Positions 33,116-42,579 of a stretch of DNA of 64,000 nt are shown here, piece after piece (position 1 is the first letter of the stretch; every line of letters begins with the position of its first letter). Source of the stretch: Prorocentrum cordatum (lineage: Eukaryota > Sar > Dinophyceae > Prorocentrales > Prorocentraceae); NCBI GenBank assembly GCA_963575745.1, contig CAUYUJ010012780.1, positions 354,557 through 418,556 on the forward strand, written 5' to 3'. The position numbers and the translations under genes are program-made. The notes beneath the pieces were generated by a model, which was not told the origin of the DNA, did no database searches, and saw nothing but the letters and a program-made list of their open reading frames with translations.

Positions 33116-34921
33116 ATGGTGAAGTCCACCGAGCAGAAGGCGATGGAGGCACAGGTTCGCGATGAGATTAGGGTGGAGCGTGAGGAGCGGGTTCGCCAGA
33201 AGAAAGAGGTTGTCAAGGCTGCGAAAACGGATGCGGCGTCGACTCGCTCCTGTGTGAAAACATTGACCAAGAAGGCATGTGCTTAATAACGTATTGATAA
33301 GTCTCCCGCTCCACGCAACGCCCATCTCCCGCCCTGACCCCCAGCAGCCTCAACAGGCAGATGTCGACTACGCCAAGTTCCTCAAGGCGAAGGATGAATG
33401 GATGAACTCAATGCTGGACCGCGGGGCTGCGATCGAGTCGCACAGCGTCGCAGGCGCACGGCTTGAGCATGCGAAGTCAGTTGCTCCCCAAAGTTGACAA
33501 TCCGGGAAATTTGAGCACCGATGACGCGTCACCCCTCGCGAATTCCATTCGGGGCAACGCGCTGGAACAATTGTGCCCGCGAGAGCTTGCCCAGCTTTGT
33601 TCGGCCGTTGGTAACGAGACTGGCTTGCTGGGATACACCAGCGGTTCTTAGAAGTGGCAGGAGGCAACCATCTTCTCTAAATGCCTCACAGCGACTGAGC
33701 CCGCAAAGTGGAGGGGGAGGGGGGGGGGGGGAACTATCCGAGAAGGCGCGCGTAAACATTGTGGCCAACCGTGCCGCGCAAATTGGCATGCATGCGTCAT
33801 CTGAACAAAAAAAAACTAAGGCGCGAGTGGTGGCTGTGGCGGCACATGCCGCGGGGAAGTGTGACAACGCAGCTGCGTGGATGAAAATACTGAAGGATGC
33901 GAAGAAGAAGTTGGGCGCAACTGCCGCTCCGAAAGCGCGGGCTCAACGCGGGTGAAGGGTGATCTGGGACTACGGCACCATCGACCAGATGCATAGCGAG
34001 GCACGGTGGGGAGAGGCGCGTGGCAACGCCGAAGGCCCATGCATGGAGGACATGGGCGCCGACGGGCCCGAGTTCGTGCGAGGGTCTTCCGGCAAGATCA
34101 GGAAGACGACCGCCGTTGAGCCCGTCGGGCCCCCCCGCGCCAAGGCCGCGATGCCAGATGTGACGGTTGGTGGGCAGATGCAAATGTACCAGAACATGTT
34201 CGGGGGGCAGCTGGCCGCGGCGCTCTTCGCCAATGCGGCACTCCATGGAGGACGCGCAGCTGTGCCTGCAGGAGCGTCTACAGGGGCGCACACAGGGGCG
34301 TCTTCAGGGGGCTGCCCTCTGGAGCCACCAAACGCGAAGCTTCCGCCTCGCGAGGGGCCGACGCTCGGCAAGTCGGCGAAGACCGAGCCAACAGTTGATG
34401 GCGAAGAGCCCGATGCCAACCTGAGCGACGAGGAGGCCGCCCTGCGCAAGCTTCTCGCCACCAAGGCGAAGGCGGCGGCGAAGGCGGCGGCCGCGGCGAC
34501 GGCCGCGCGCAAGCGCCCCGCCACGGCTGGCGACGCGGTCGCCGACGCCGCCGAAGCTGATGCATCAGATGACGCAGAGCAGCCGAAGAGCACGGGCAAT
34601 GGCAAGGGCATCAAACACAAGCACAAGGGCCATAACACATGCAAGGGAAACGGCAAGGGCAGCAAGAGCACGGGCAATCGCACGGACAAGGTCGTCGCGA
34701 AGAGGCCCTCAAGCCACGTCGCGAAGCCGACGGTGCTGCCGCCGCCTGCGAAGGCGGGGGGCCTCCACTACAGGGCTGGCTACGTCATGACCCAGAACGA
34801 CAAGCAGGTATATCGCACCGTAGTGGGGCGGAGCGACAGGAGGATCAAGCGGGGCCCTGGCGTGCGCTCGCGCGCTGAGGCGTGGTCCGTTGCCTTGGCG
34901 TTCATCGACGATCGGTCGTAG
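33116..34921 (+). CDS. ORF1 of two-ORF element, copy B (intron and frame breaks)
   Basis: The ATG at 33116 starts MVKSTEQKAMEAQVRDEIRV. A 70-nt GC-AG intron (33275-33344) joins LTKK to QPQQADVDYAKFLKAKDEWM. Dropping one C of the CCCC run near 33489 continues into VDNPGNLSTDDAS and NALEQLCPRELAQLCSAVGN. After a TAG (33649) come KWQEATIFSKCLTATEPAKW, a G-rich run, and ELSEKARVNIVANRAAQIGM. A single TGA (33953) precedes the long last part: VGGQMQMYQNMFGGQLAAAL, a Lys/Ala coil (KAKAAAKAAAAATAARKRPA), and the C-terminal domain (GGLHYRAGYVMTQNDKQVYR, then SRAEAWSVALAFIDDRS). The layout equals ORF1-A. Biochemical role is unknown. Confidence 0.65.
33275..33344 (+). other. GC-AG intron, 70 nt
   Basis: Starts GCATGTGCTTAATAAC and ends CCTGACCCCCAG. 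Removing it joins two sensible coding segments in phase 0. GC donors are common in dinoflagellate genes. Confidence 0.6.
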
Positions 34922-35056
34922 GCCAGCGCATCTCATCGTTTGTTGTTGCAGCGATGTATTCGCTTGTGCATCTGTGGTGTAAAACAAATGCGGTGTGATC
35001 GTCGCATCCTGTCTCATTCGTGTCGATTGCGTTGCGGTCATCGCACCTCGCATCAA

Positions 35057-35078
35057 TCCGTAAGCATGCTGGCTGGTA
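35057..35078 (+). other. Possible DinoSL relic (weak)
   Basis: TCCGTAAGCATGCTGGCT matches the first 18 leader bases at 14 positions. About half of one such match is expected by chance in a window this size, so support comes from its place exactly before the ATG at 35078. Confidence 0.3.
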
Positions 35079-36950
35079 TGGCGTCGGGTCCGCGGCCGAA
35101 GCGGTCCCGAACGCATTCCGAGGCATTCGTTGAGGTCCACCGCGGCCCGTATGTTTCCCTGGCAGCATTGTCTCACGTGCTCACTTACGTTCGTGACAAT
35201 AGGTTGCCAGACGCTGCCTCGCGGAGTTCCCAATATAGGGCATATGGGAAGCATGTGGTCAATGATCGTAACACATATGGCCTTATATTGACTGGCATGC
35301 AGATGCCTGTTGGCGACGATAAAGATGGGGGCGCATTTGAGAATTGGGCGCGTAGCCCAGGGGCGCTCTTGTACGCCATATGCAAGAAAAGCGGGGCCGT
35401 TCAGGTCATTGGTGCGCCACCAATTGCAAGTCCACCCATGTTATTTAGCTGTACCTTGGAAGCTAATTCTTTATTTCGATGGTATATCGCCATGCGATCC
35501 TCTCGCGAAAAGGCAAAGGCCGGCGTGGTATGGATGCTGTGTACTTGTATTTTGCCGGATTCGACGAACACTTGCACAACCGCAGCACCGCGCGCGCTGC
35601 CAAGGAAGACGCGCCCGGGGGCATCGGGCGCGCGTTATAGGAGACGAGGGGCATTGAGGGAGCCTCATATGAACAAGGGGCACGCTGGCTCTAGCCCCGC
35701 GCAATGTGCAGGAACGTCCTTAACAAGAGATTCGGCGACACAAAAATTCGACAGTTCGGGGACATACGTTGACGGTACCTGCCTTGGCAAAAGCAAACTC
35801 GCATACAACGCCGACGCAACAGTCTTCGCGATCTTGGAGAGGTTGCGCCCTGATTGGGAGAGGTACCAGCGAGACGAGCTCACAGACGCGCAATACACAT
35901 CTGTCGCGCAGGTGAAAGGTTGGAATTTCCATCCACATGCATGTCGCACTGGACCCGTCTCCTAAATACTTGGTGATGACATTCCTCTGCTTCGATTGGA
36001 TGCACGTATATTTCGTGAGTGGCATTGTTGATCGGGAGGTCAGGGCCCTCCTAGATCACAGAGATTTCAAGTGGCCGTGCAGCGCCAACGACCTCCAAGA
36101 CTACTTCACGAAAGGGACACGGCCATCCAAACACCACTCTGCTGCAACAGTCTGGGAAACGGGAGACTTCCAGGCGAGTGCCTCGCAAGAGCTATCTGCG
36201 AGTCCCGCGCTGGCTCCATGCATCAGGCAAGTCATTGTCAATGCACCATCATGCGATGTAGTCGCAGACCAGATAGCACGCATGCTGGCGTTATGTGACG
36301 CCGTGGATGTTATTCTCTGCGCGTCGAGGCGATTGCCACGCACGCGCAGCGAGTTTGAGTCAGCAGCGTTGAGACATTTGGAGCTTCACCAGCGCGCATA
36401 TGGTGCCAAGAATTGGGGGTATAAGCATCACATGACTATCCACTCGGCTGATATGCTTGAGAGGCACGGTGCTTTATCATGCTTTGTCCAAGAGCGGAAA
36501 CACAAACATGTCAAAATATTTGCGATTGGCCACCTGTGCAAGACGAGGCCCGAGAAAGCTGTAATGATCCATCTCGCGGCTCAGCACATGCATGATATAC
36601 AGAACATCCGCGGGCTGTCACTAGAGTGCGAAGTCGAGTGCGCCACAGCTGCAAACAAACGTTAGTTGAGTGCTTTGCAGCAGATTCGGCCAGGCACGCA
36701 TGCAGCAGTCCCGACCATTGAAGCGCGCGCCGAACATGGAGGAAACATCAGACGTGGTGACATAGTTTTGATGGGGCGCGATCGTGGCCACGTTGCATTC
36801 CAAGTGTGGTTCCACGTGAAATGCGACGGCGATCCGCCGCAGAGCTCAGTTCAGATTACGATTACAAAGTATGTGCATGCGAGCGAACACTTTTCTAGGC
36901 ACGTCATCGATGATGCCCGCGATCCCGTTCTCACCCCCTTCAGTTTGTGA
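35078..36950 (+). pseudogene. ORF2 of two-ORF element, copy B (transposase-like, frameshifted)
   Basis: The ATG at 35078 starts MASGPRPKRSRTHSEAFVEV. Motifs in order: RLPDAASRSS near 35210; LILYFDGISPCDPLA at 35463 (another frame); CRNVLNKR at 35707 (third frame); GWNFHPHA near 35920; CFDWMHVYFVSG at 35988; YKHHMTIHSADMLERHG near 36420; QERKHKHVK at 36489. An in-frame TAG at 36663 precedes a conserved-looking tail (RRGDIVLMGRDRGHVAFQVW, then FHVKCDG) to 36950. The order matches copy A and proteins I recall as abundant, unnamed repeats in dinoflagellate gene models. The acidic YFDG/FDW/ERKHK series suggests, but does not prove, a DDE-type transposase. At least four frame breaks. Confidence 0.65.
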
Positions 36951-37260
36951 AATCTCCAGTGGTTTACAGGAGAGTTGGCGATCATATCACTTGCAGTTGG
37001 CCCGTTGAATACCGCATATTGTTATGTTAGCGCATGCTTAGCAACAAAAAACATCGATGTGCGACGTGCAATGCCCCAAACAAACAAAATGCACGCTCCA
37101 AACAAAGCCTCGAGTATAAGACAAATATGAACATGCCACCCCCAAAAGCTCCAACACGGCAACTAGTTATAACGAGTTACTAACTTGTTATAACTCCAGC
37201 TAACTATTACTAACCGACGCGTTCCTTCAGGCACCACCCGCCCGCCAGCGAGGCGTCGAG
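36951..37260. other. AT-rich spacer ending in GTTATAAC island
   Basis: No gene. ACTAGTTATAACGAGTTACT and CTTGTTATAACTCCAGC lie at about 37155-37200, resembling the island at 23690. GC content rises sharply after 37205. Confidence 0.6.
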
Positions 37261-37439
37261 CAGCGGTGGCGGCCATGGGGGCTCAGCCGCCGGCGGAGGG
37301 CCGGCAGCGCCAGGACCAGGCAGCAGCGCAGGAGGAGGTGGCGAGGAGCGCCCGGTGCCCTTCCCAGGTGGGAGCCCGGGCGCCCGGCATGCCTGGCGCG
37401 AGCGCTGAGGCGTGCAGGGCGAGGGGCGAGACGCGAACG

Positions 37440-38260
37440 GCCCGATGCGCAACCGCACCTGCCCCATCTCGATGGCCCGGGATCGGGCGAGGGCCGACGA
37501 GAGAACGGCGGAGGCGGCCAGCGCCGCCGCCGCTTCAGCCAGCGCGGTCGCCTCGCCTTCCAGAGCGGTGCCGAGCGACTTCCAGGGGGGCTATCCGATC
37601 CCGCCCACCGTGGTGCAGCCCGCCAACATGCCCAAGGCGCCGCCGTCCGCGGCGCCTTCTACTACGGCGTGGAGGCGGACGTGAACGCGGCGGAGGGTAG
37701 CATTAGCAACGCGTCGCGCGTCTACCTCGGCCCGGACAACGCGGGGCGGGATTTCGAGGGCCCCTGGAAGCCGGAGGAACTCAGCTACGAGGGGGCCGAG
37801 GGTGAAGCCCGCGCCAGGCGCGGGAGGATCAACCCAGAGGAAACGGGCGCCTGCCATATGGAGGGCCGCAGGAGGAGGCTGCCGGCGCTGTCGACCCCTG
37901 TCTTCTACTGCTGCAGGACATGCTGGTGCACGTTGGGGCTCAGTCACGGACCGGTCTGCGAAGCTCGGAATGCGCAGAGGGGCGCGGCGAGCGGGGCCAG
38001 CGGGTCGGACAGGCGAGTAGGCGCAGTGGGCGACGACGAGCGCTGGGGCAAGTGGACGGCGGATGGCCCCGACACGCCCACACCTGGGGCAGCCAGCGCG
38101 TCGGGCGCGGCGGCGGCAGGGCCCGAGGAGGCGCGGGCCCAGGCGGAGGGGCAGCTGCGACAAGTGCGGCGGCCGGCACAACGGACAGGACTGGGCGGAG
38201 GGCGGCGTCAACCGCTACAAGCACTGCCAGAAGGTGCCCCACGGCCAGAACGAGGATTAG
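37440..38260 (+). pseudogene. Retroelement-like fragment with zinc-binding motif
   Basis: A first frame (MRNRTCPISMARDRARADER, then SAVASPSRAVPSDFQGGYPI) runs to about 37650. The protein continues in another frame: GAFYYGVEADVNAAEGS, RVYLGPDNAGRDFEGPWKPE, then VFYCCRTCWCTLGLSHGPVC near 37900-37960. A third frame near 38160 carries CDKCGGRHNGQDW. CCRTC...SHGPxC equals the tail motif at 23.57 kb. Ordinary composition in changing frames suggests a decayed gene of the same retroelement group. No enzyme domain is recognised. Confidence 0.45.
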
Positions 38261-38718
38261 CAGCTGAACGCGGGCGGTGGAGGCGGCGGCCGGAATCGGA
38301 GGGGGAAGGAGAAGCAGGCGGTCCCAGCTGGCGAGGCTGCTGCTGTTGTTGCTGCGGTTGTTGCCGCCGCCGCTCTGGATTTACGGCACGATGGCTCTCT
38401 TCAATGCGTGGTGGGACTCCGTTTCCGGGCGTTCTCTCTGCAACCTTCCGAATTGCCGCCGCGACGCCGCCGCCAGGAGTGGGCGCCGTTCCAGGCGCGC
38501 CTCTGGCCTCCACCAAAACTCCGACCCAGGGGCGCTGATGAGTGAGGAGCGGTATAGGAGTGCCTGTTTCAGCCTGTGGCTCGCTCGAAGGACTGCTGCG
38601 GCTGAAAGCTGCATGTTCCGACGTGACCTCCTGGCTGCCTTCTGGCCCAACGTGCCCACTTTCTCCTTGCGAATCCGAGTCACAACAGCTCCGGGCTCGG
38701 CTTCTCTTCTAGCAGTCT

Positions 38719-39412
38719 GCGCGCACTGCGTCGTTACCACCGTTCCGTTCCCTTTCTGACCTGACGGGCCCTGCGTCTTCTTGCGAGGTCTGCTGGCCGC
38801 CAGGGGTGCCCGGAAGGGCGTCAGGGAGCAAAGGCATCTCCTTCTGACAGTCAGAGTTGCGAGGATCACGGCTGGCGGCCGTCTGGTCGCTTTGTATCAG
38901 GGGGGCGCCAGGATCACGGCTGACGGCCGTCTGCGCGCTCTGAGAGGTCTGCTGTCCGCCAGGGGTGCCCGCGAGGGCGCGAGGGCCCGGGCGGGGAGGC
39001 AACGGCGCCTCTTTCGCCAAACGGACACACGGCTGCAAGGGTGCAAGGGGGCCTCTTTCGGACAGCCGGAGTCGTGAGGATGGCTCGGGCACTGGGATGC
39101 AAGAGTGCCTTGAGCTCTCGCGGATCCCTCGTCGCCAAAGTTACGGCTGATAGCCGTCGATTCTGGTTGCCCCAGATGGACGCCAGGGTCGCGGCTGATG
39201 GCCGTCTGAACGCACTGCATCGTTACAACCGTTCCGTTCCCTTCTGGCCTGACGGGCCCTGCGTCTTCTTGCGAGGTCTGCTGGTCGCCAGGGGTGCCTT
39301 GAAGGGCGTCGGGAAGCAAGGGTATCTCCTTCTGACAGTCAGAGTTGCCAGGATCACGGCTCACGGCCGTCTGCGCGTTTTGAGAAGTCTGTTGGCCGCC
39401 AGGGGTGCCCGT
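38719..39412. repeat. Direct repeat of ~200 bp, two copies 490 bp apart
   Basis: 38719-38985 and 39209-39412 share GTTCCGTTCCCTTTCTG-like and GACGGGCCCTGCGTCTTCTT blocks and the CTCCTTCTGACAGTCAGAGT block. On the reverse strand each encodes TPGGQQTSQ and GNSDCQKE-type peptides. Confidence 0.8.
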
Positions 39413-39988
39413 TGGGGCGTCAGATCCTGGACACGGGGATGCAACAACATGTCTGCCGACGGGCACCGGGCTGTCAGGGTGCAAAGGTACCTCTCTCTGC
39501 TGCTGCTGCTGCTGCTGCTGTTGTTGCTGTTGCTGCTGCAGCTGCTGCTGTTGCTGCTGCTGCCGCTGCTGCTGCTGCTGCTGCAAATGCTGCTGCCGCT
39601 GCTGCCGTTGCTGCTGCTGTTGCTGCCGCGGGGAGTCGCCGAGGGCGGCGGCGGCGGCCGCCGCCGCCGCGCCAGCGGCCGCGGCGGCCGCGGCGGCTGC
39701 GGCGGTGCCAGCAGCGGCGGGCCCCAGCGCGGTCGCGCGGGCCACGGCGGCGGCGGCGGCCGGCGCGCAGCCCGCGCCGCGGCGGCGGCAACCCGCCACG
39801 GGCGGGCCGCGGCGGCCGCGGCGGCGGCGGCGGCGGCCGCGGCGGCGGCGCCGCCAGCCACGCCGAGGCAGCCAGGGGCCACGCCGGGCCACGGCGGCAA
39901 GAGGCCAGCCGGGGCGGCCGCTGCAGCGGCGCAGCTGGCGGCGGAACGGCGATGCCGCCGCCGCCGCGCCGAGCGCGACCCCATGCAT
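38897..39988 (-). CDS. Ala/Arg-rich, poly-Gln protein with internal repeats
   Basis: Reverse-strand ATG at 39988 (MHGVALGAAAAASPFRRQLR), 148 nt below a well-preserved DinoSL relic. The 363-residue protein has an Ala/Arg/Gly-rich N-terminus, a glutamine-rich tract of about 45 residues (39497-39640, CAG repeats), then repeats built from TPGGQQTSQ and SRDPGNSDCQKEIPLLPDAL. Much of it lies in GCC/CAG low-complexity DNA, so the open frame could be partly accidental. The relic, the unbroken frame and the frame-preserving repeats favour a real or recently real gene. No domain is recognised. A further repeat copy continues in another frame to about 38709. Confidence 0.4.
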   Translation of the reverse strand: MHGVALGAAAAASPFRRQLRRCSGRPGWPLAAVARRGPWLPRRGWRRRRRGRRRRRRGRRGPPVAGCRRRGAGCAPAAAAAVARATALGPAAAGTAAAAAAAAAAGAAAAAAAAALGDSPRQQQQQQRQQRQQHLQQQQQQRQQQQQQQLQQQQQQQQQQQQQQREVPLHPDSPVPVGRHVVASPCPGSDAPTGTPGGQQTSQNAQTAVSRDPGNSDCQKEIPLLPDALQGTPGDQQTSQEDAGPVRPEGNGTVVTMQCVQTAISRDPGVHLGQPESTAISRNFGDEGSARAQGTLASQCPSHPHDSGCPKEAPLHPCSRVSVWRKRRRCLPARALAPSRAPLADSRPLRARRRPSAVILAPP

Positions 39989-40135
39989 GGCCGAGCGAGC
40001 GGGGGCGTGGAGGGGGGCGAACCCCTCGCACGCCCCCGCGGGCGGGGAGGCCGAGGACCGAGGGGCAGGTCCCCGGCCACGAACGGCCAGCCGCGAAGTC
40101 GGGGAATTGACTGGGGTGGGCTGGGCTGGCCCAAG

Positions 40136-40155
40136 CTTGAGCCAGAGGCTACGGA
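40136..40155 (-). other. DinoSL relic (reverse strand)
   Basis: The reverse strand reads TCCGTAGCC, then TC, then TGGCTCAAG: 18 of the 22 leader bases with a two-base deletion in the centre. It is upstream of the reverse-strand poly-Gln gene. Confidence 0.75.
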
Positions 40156-41490
40156 ATTGGTGGGGATACGTTTTTTTGGTCGGCGGCTCCAAAGCAACGG
40201 TCAAGGAGCGAAAGCGGCGTCCGGGTGGCGGAACGGGGCGAATTTGCGAACAGAGCCGCCAGCGTCGGCGGACAAGCTCGCACCCGCAAGGCAAACTCGC
40301 AGTTGCACACGCACAGAACAAAATGAACCAAATTCGCACGCGAACGCACATAGGCGCAGCAGCGTGAACCGGAGTAAACGGGCTGCCGAGAAGAATGTGC
40401 GGAGGCAACGGAGTGAGTCGCCGGGGCGGCGCCAGACTCCATGCAGACCTGCACAAACCGAACGGCTGTGCGGTGTAACCGAGACAGTGCGCGGGGGAAG
40501 ACCAAAAGCTGCACAGGCGTTGCAGGCTGAACCACACAGCGCCCGGTCCTCAGAAATCCATTGGTGGACGCGAAGCGTCAAGACTTCTCACAGAAAGGAG
40601 GAAGAGGAACAGGAGGAGGAGGAGGAGGCAATCGTGTCAGCCGCTCGTCGTGTTCGAACCCGCCGCTCCTTTTGTCCCGCACGGGCGCGCCGCGCCGCGT
40701 CGGCCGTCGGCGCGGCCCCGCGCGAGGTGGGGGGCAGCGGGGGCTCCGGCCGCAACGCCTGCGCTGGGCCTCTGCAAGACCGCAAGTGGCGGGGCCAGAC
40801 TCGGGCTGGGCGAAAGGGGGGGATCGCAAAGGGGGGGGTGAGAATCAGCTCACGTGTAGCTGACTTTCCCGGCGCCTCCCGGCGCTGGAGGCGCCCATGT
40901 ATCGAGGAATGGGCCCGGCGGCGGAACCGAGACCAGCTGCATGCAGCAGATTTCGTACCCCCCCTTTCCCTATCCCCCCTTTCGTTCGGCCCGACAGACC
41001 CGGCCGTCCCGTCCAGCTTGCCGGGCACCGCTCGGGCCCACGTCCGCCAGAGGGCCAGTCGAGACAGCGTTGACCCTCCGTGGCTGTCTGCGTCATTTCT
41101 GGGCCTCCTGGAACCTTCTCCAAGGGCGCCTATGCGCGGATAACTTCGCGTTTGCGCGCCGCCCCCGACGGGAGAAGAGGAGGATGGGGAGGAATCGGAG
41201 CCGAAGCTCGAAGCGCGAATAACTTCGCGCCCTCCAAAGCGCCCCTGTAGAACCTTCTCGCCGCCACGGCTGGATCCGCCGTGAAAAGCCCGCAAAGATG
41301 GGACCAAGGAAAGCTCTGGGGACCGATTTTGACCGGATTGGGGCTGGGCGAAACGGCCGCCATTGTCTCAACTGGCCCTCCTCCGAGTCCGGGCGCATGG
41401 CGGCGCGCCGCTCGCAGGTGTCACGACCACCGTGGCCGCAGACACGAGCAGGACTTCGGCCGGACCTAGTCATCCCTGCCCCGACCTTCC
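40156..41490. other. No recognisable gene
   Basis: GC-rich DNA with Arg-rich frames on both strands and short G and A runs. No domain, repeat family or palindrome was identified. Confidence 0.4.
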
Positions 41491-41706
41491 ACCAGGCCTG
41501 AATGCACAGGAGGCACCTGTACACCACTACCTCATGCCTGCCCAGGGCTATCCTGGGCCCTTGCACTGTGTGTGCGCCCCCTACTAGCTGAGGCAAGGAG
41601 GAGGCTAGTAGGGCGTATATACCACCATATTGACTCTGGTCAAGGGTGGCCCTGGCACTCGATAGTGGTGGTGTATAGATGCCTTCTGCGGGACTCCCGC
41701 CCTGGT
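41491..41706. mobile_element. Foldback (MITE-like) inverted repeat
   Basis: Two imperfect arms of about 100 bp (41491-41588 and 41604-41706) face each other across a 15-nt loop. The inner ends are perfect (CCCTACTAGC / GCTAGTAGGG). The outer parts align as CCAGGCCTG...GTACACCACTAC against GTGGTGGTGTATAG...CCCTGGT. No coding capacity. Target duplications were not identified. Confidence 0.6.
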
Positions 41707-42039
41707 CTTCCTCAAGGCGTACATCACGAGTCCAGACAGCGAGGCCATGGAGATGGACCCTATGTTTCTCGACTGCGACTGCATGAAATGAAGGTCAAAA
41801 CGGGGGGACTGACCCACCGCCCCTGGAGTATTTCTTCGTTGAATCCCACCAGCCCTCTAGGCGGAATGGGGTGTAGCGGGTTTCCTCTTCCAGCTTCCAG
41901 CTTCCCCTTCAGGGACAAGTCATCACTTTTCTTTGCTACTGAACAGACCCTGCACTACCCGACCGGCGACAAACCCTAGACATTGCGACATTGCCAACTT
42001 CCCCCCACCAATCCAAGCAAAAAACGCGGCGAAATGAAT

Positions 42040-42450
42040 ATTGCACCAACTCTGGATCATGCGCGTGCGCCCCACAATCAATTGGCATTGATTTTTTAGC
42101 AATAACGGCGATGCGGGTCGACGCATTGCCTTCTGTGTGCGACGCCAACACTCCCCCACCAGGCGCTGCAACAAAACAGTACCAAAAGAACTTCGCACCA
42201 AAATCAGGAAGATGCGCGGGCGCCTCGCAATCACTTTGCGTCAAGGTTTGACAAGAACGTCGGGGGGCGGCGGCAAATTGCCTGCTGCGTGCAAGGCTAC
42301 TTAACACTTCCCACCATCCATTGCATAATACTATGCAACATGCATTTCGCACGAAAATCAGGATCATGCGCAGGCACCCCGCGATCACTTTACATGGTGC
42401 CTGACGGGGACTGCGGAGGGGCCACCATATTGTCTGCTGCGTACAAGTCC
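42040..42450. repeat. ~150-bp tandem repeat, three diverged copies
   Basis: Copies start near 42050 (GGATCATGCGCGTGCGCCCC), 42198 (CACCAAAATCAGGAAGATGC) and 42349 (CACGAAAATCAGGATCATGC). Each is followed by CAATCA or GATCACTTT and a TGCCT/GCGTGC block. A fourth, more diverged copy lies at 45876-45990. Confidence 0.7.
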
Positions 42451-42579
42451 ACCATCCCTGTCAACAACAAGTGCCTAGTGATTGCGCGTACACACACTGT
42501 TTGGGGGTGGTGGCTAGGCAGAGTCACTGCGCTGGCGGAATAGCATATGTGGGATGCACGAAACACGAATTAAGCAGCG

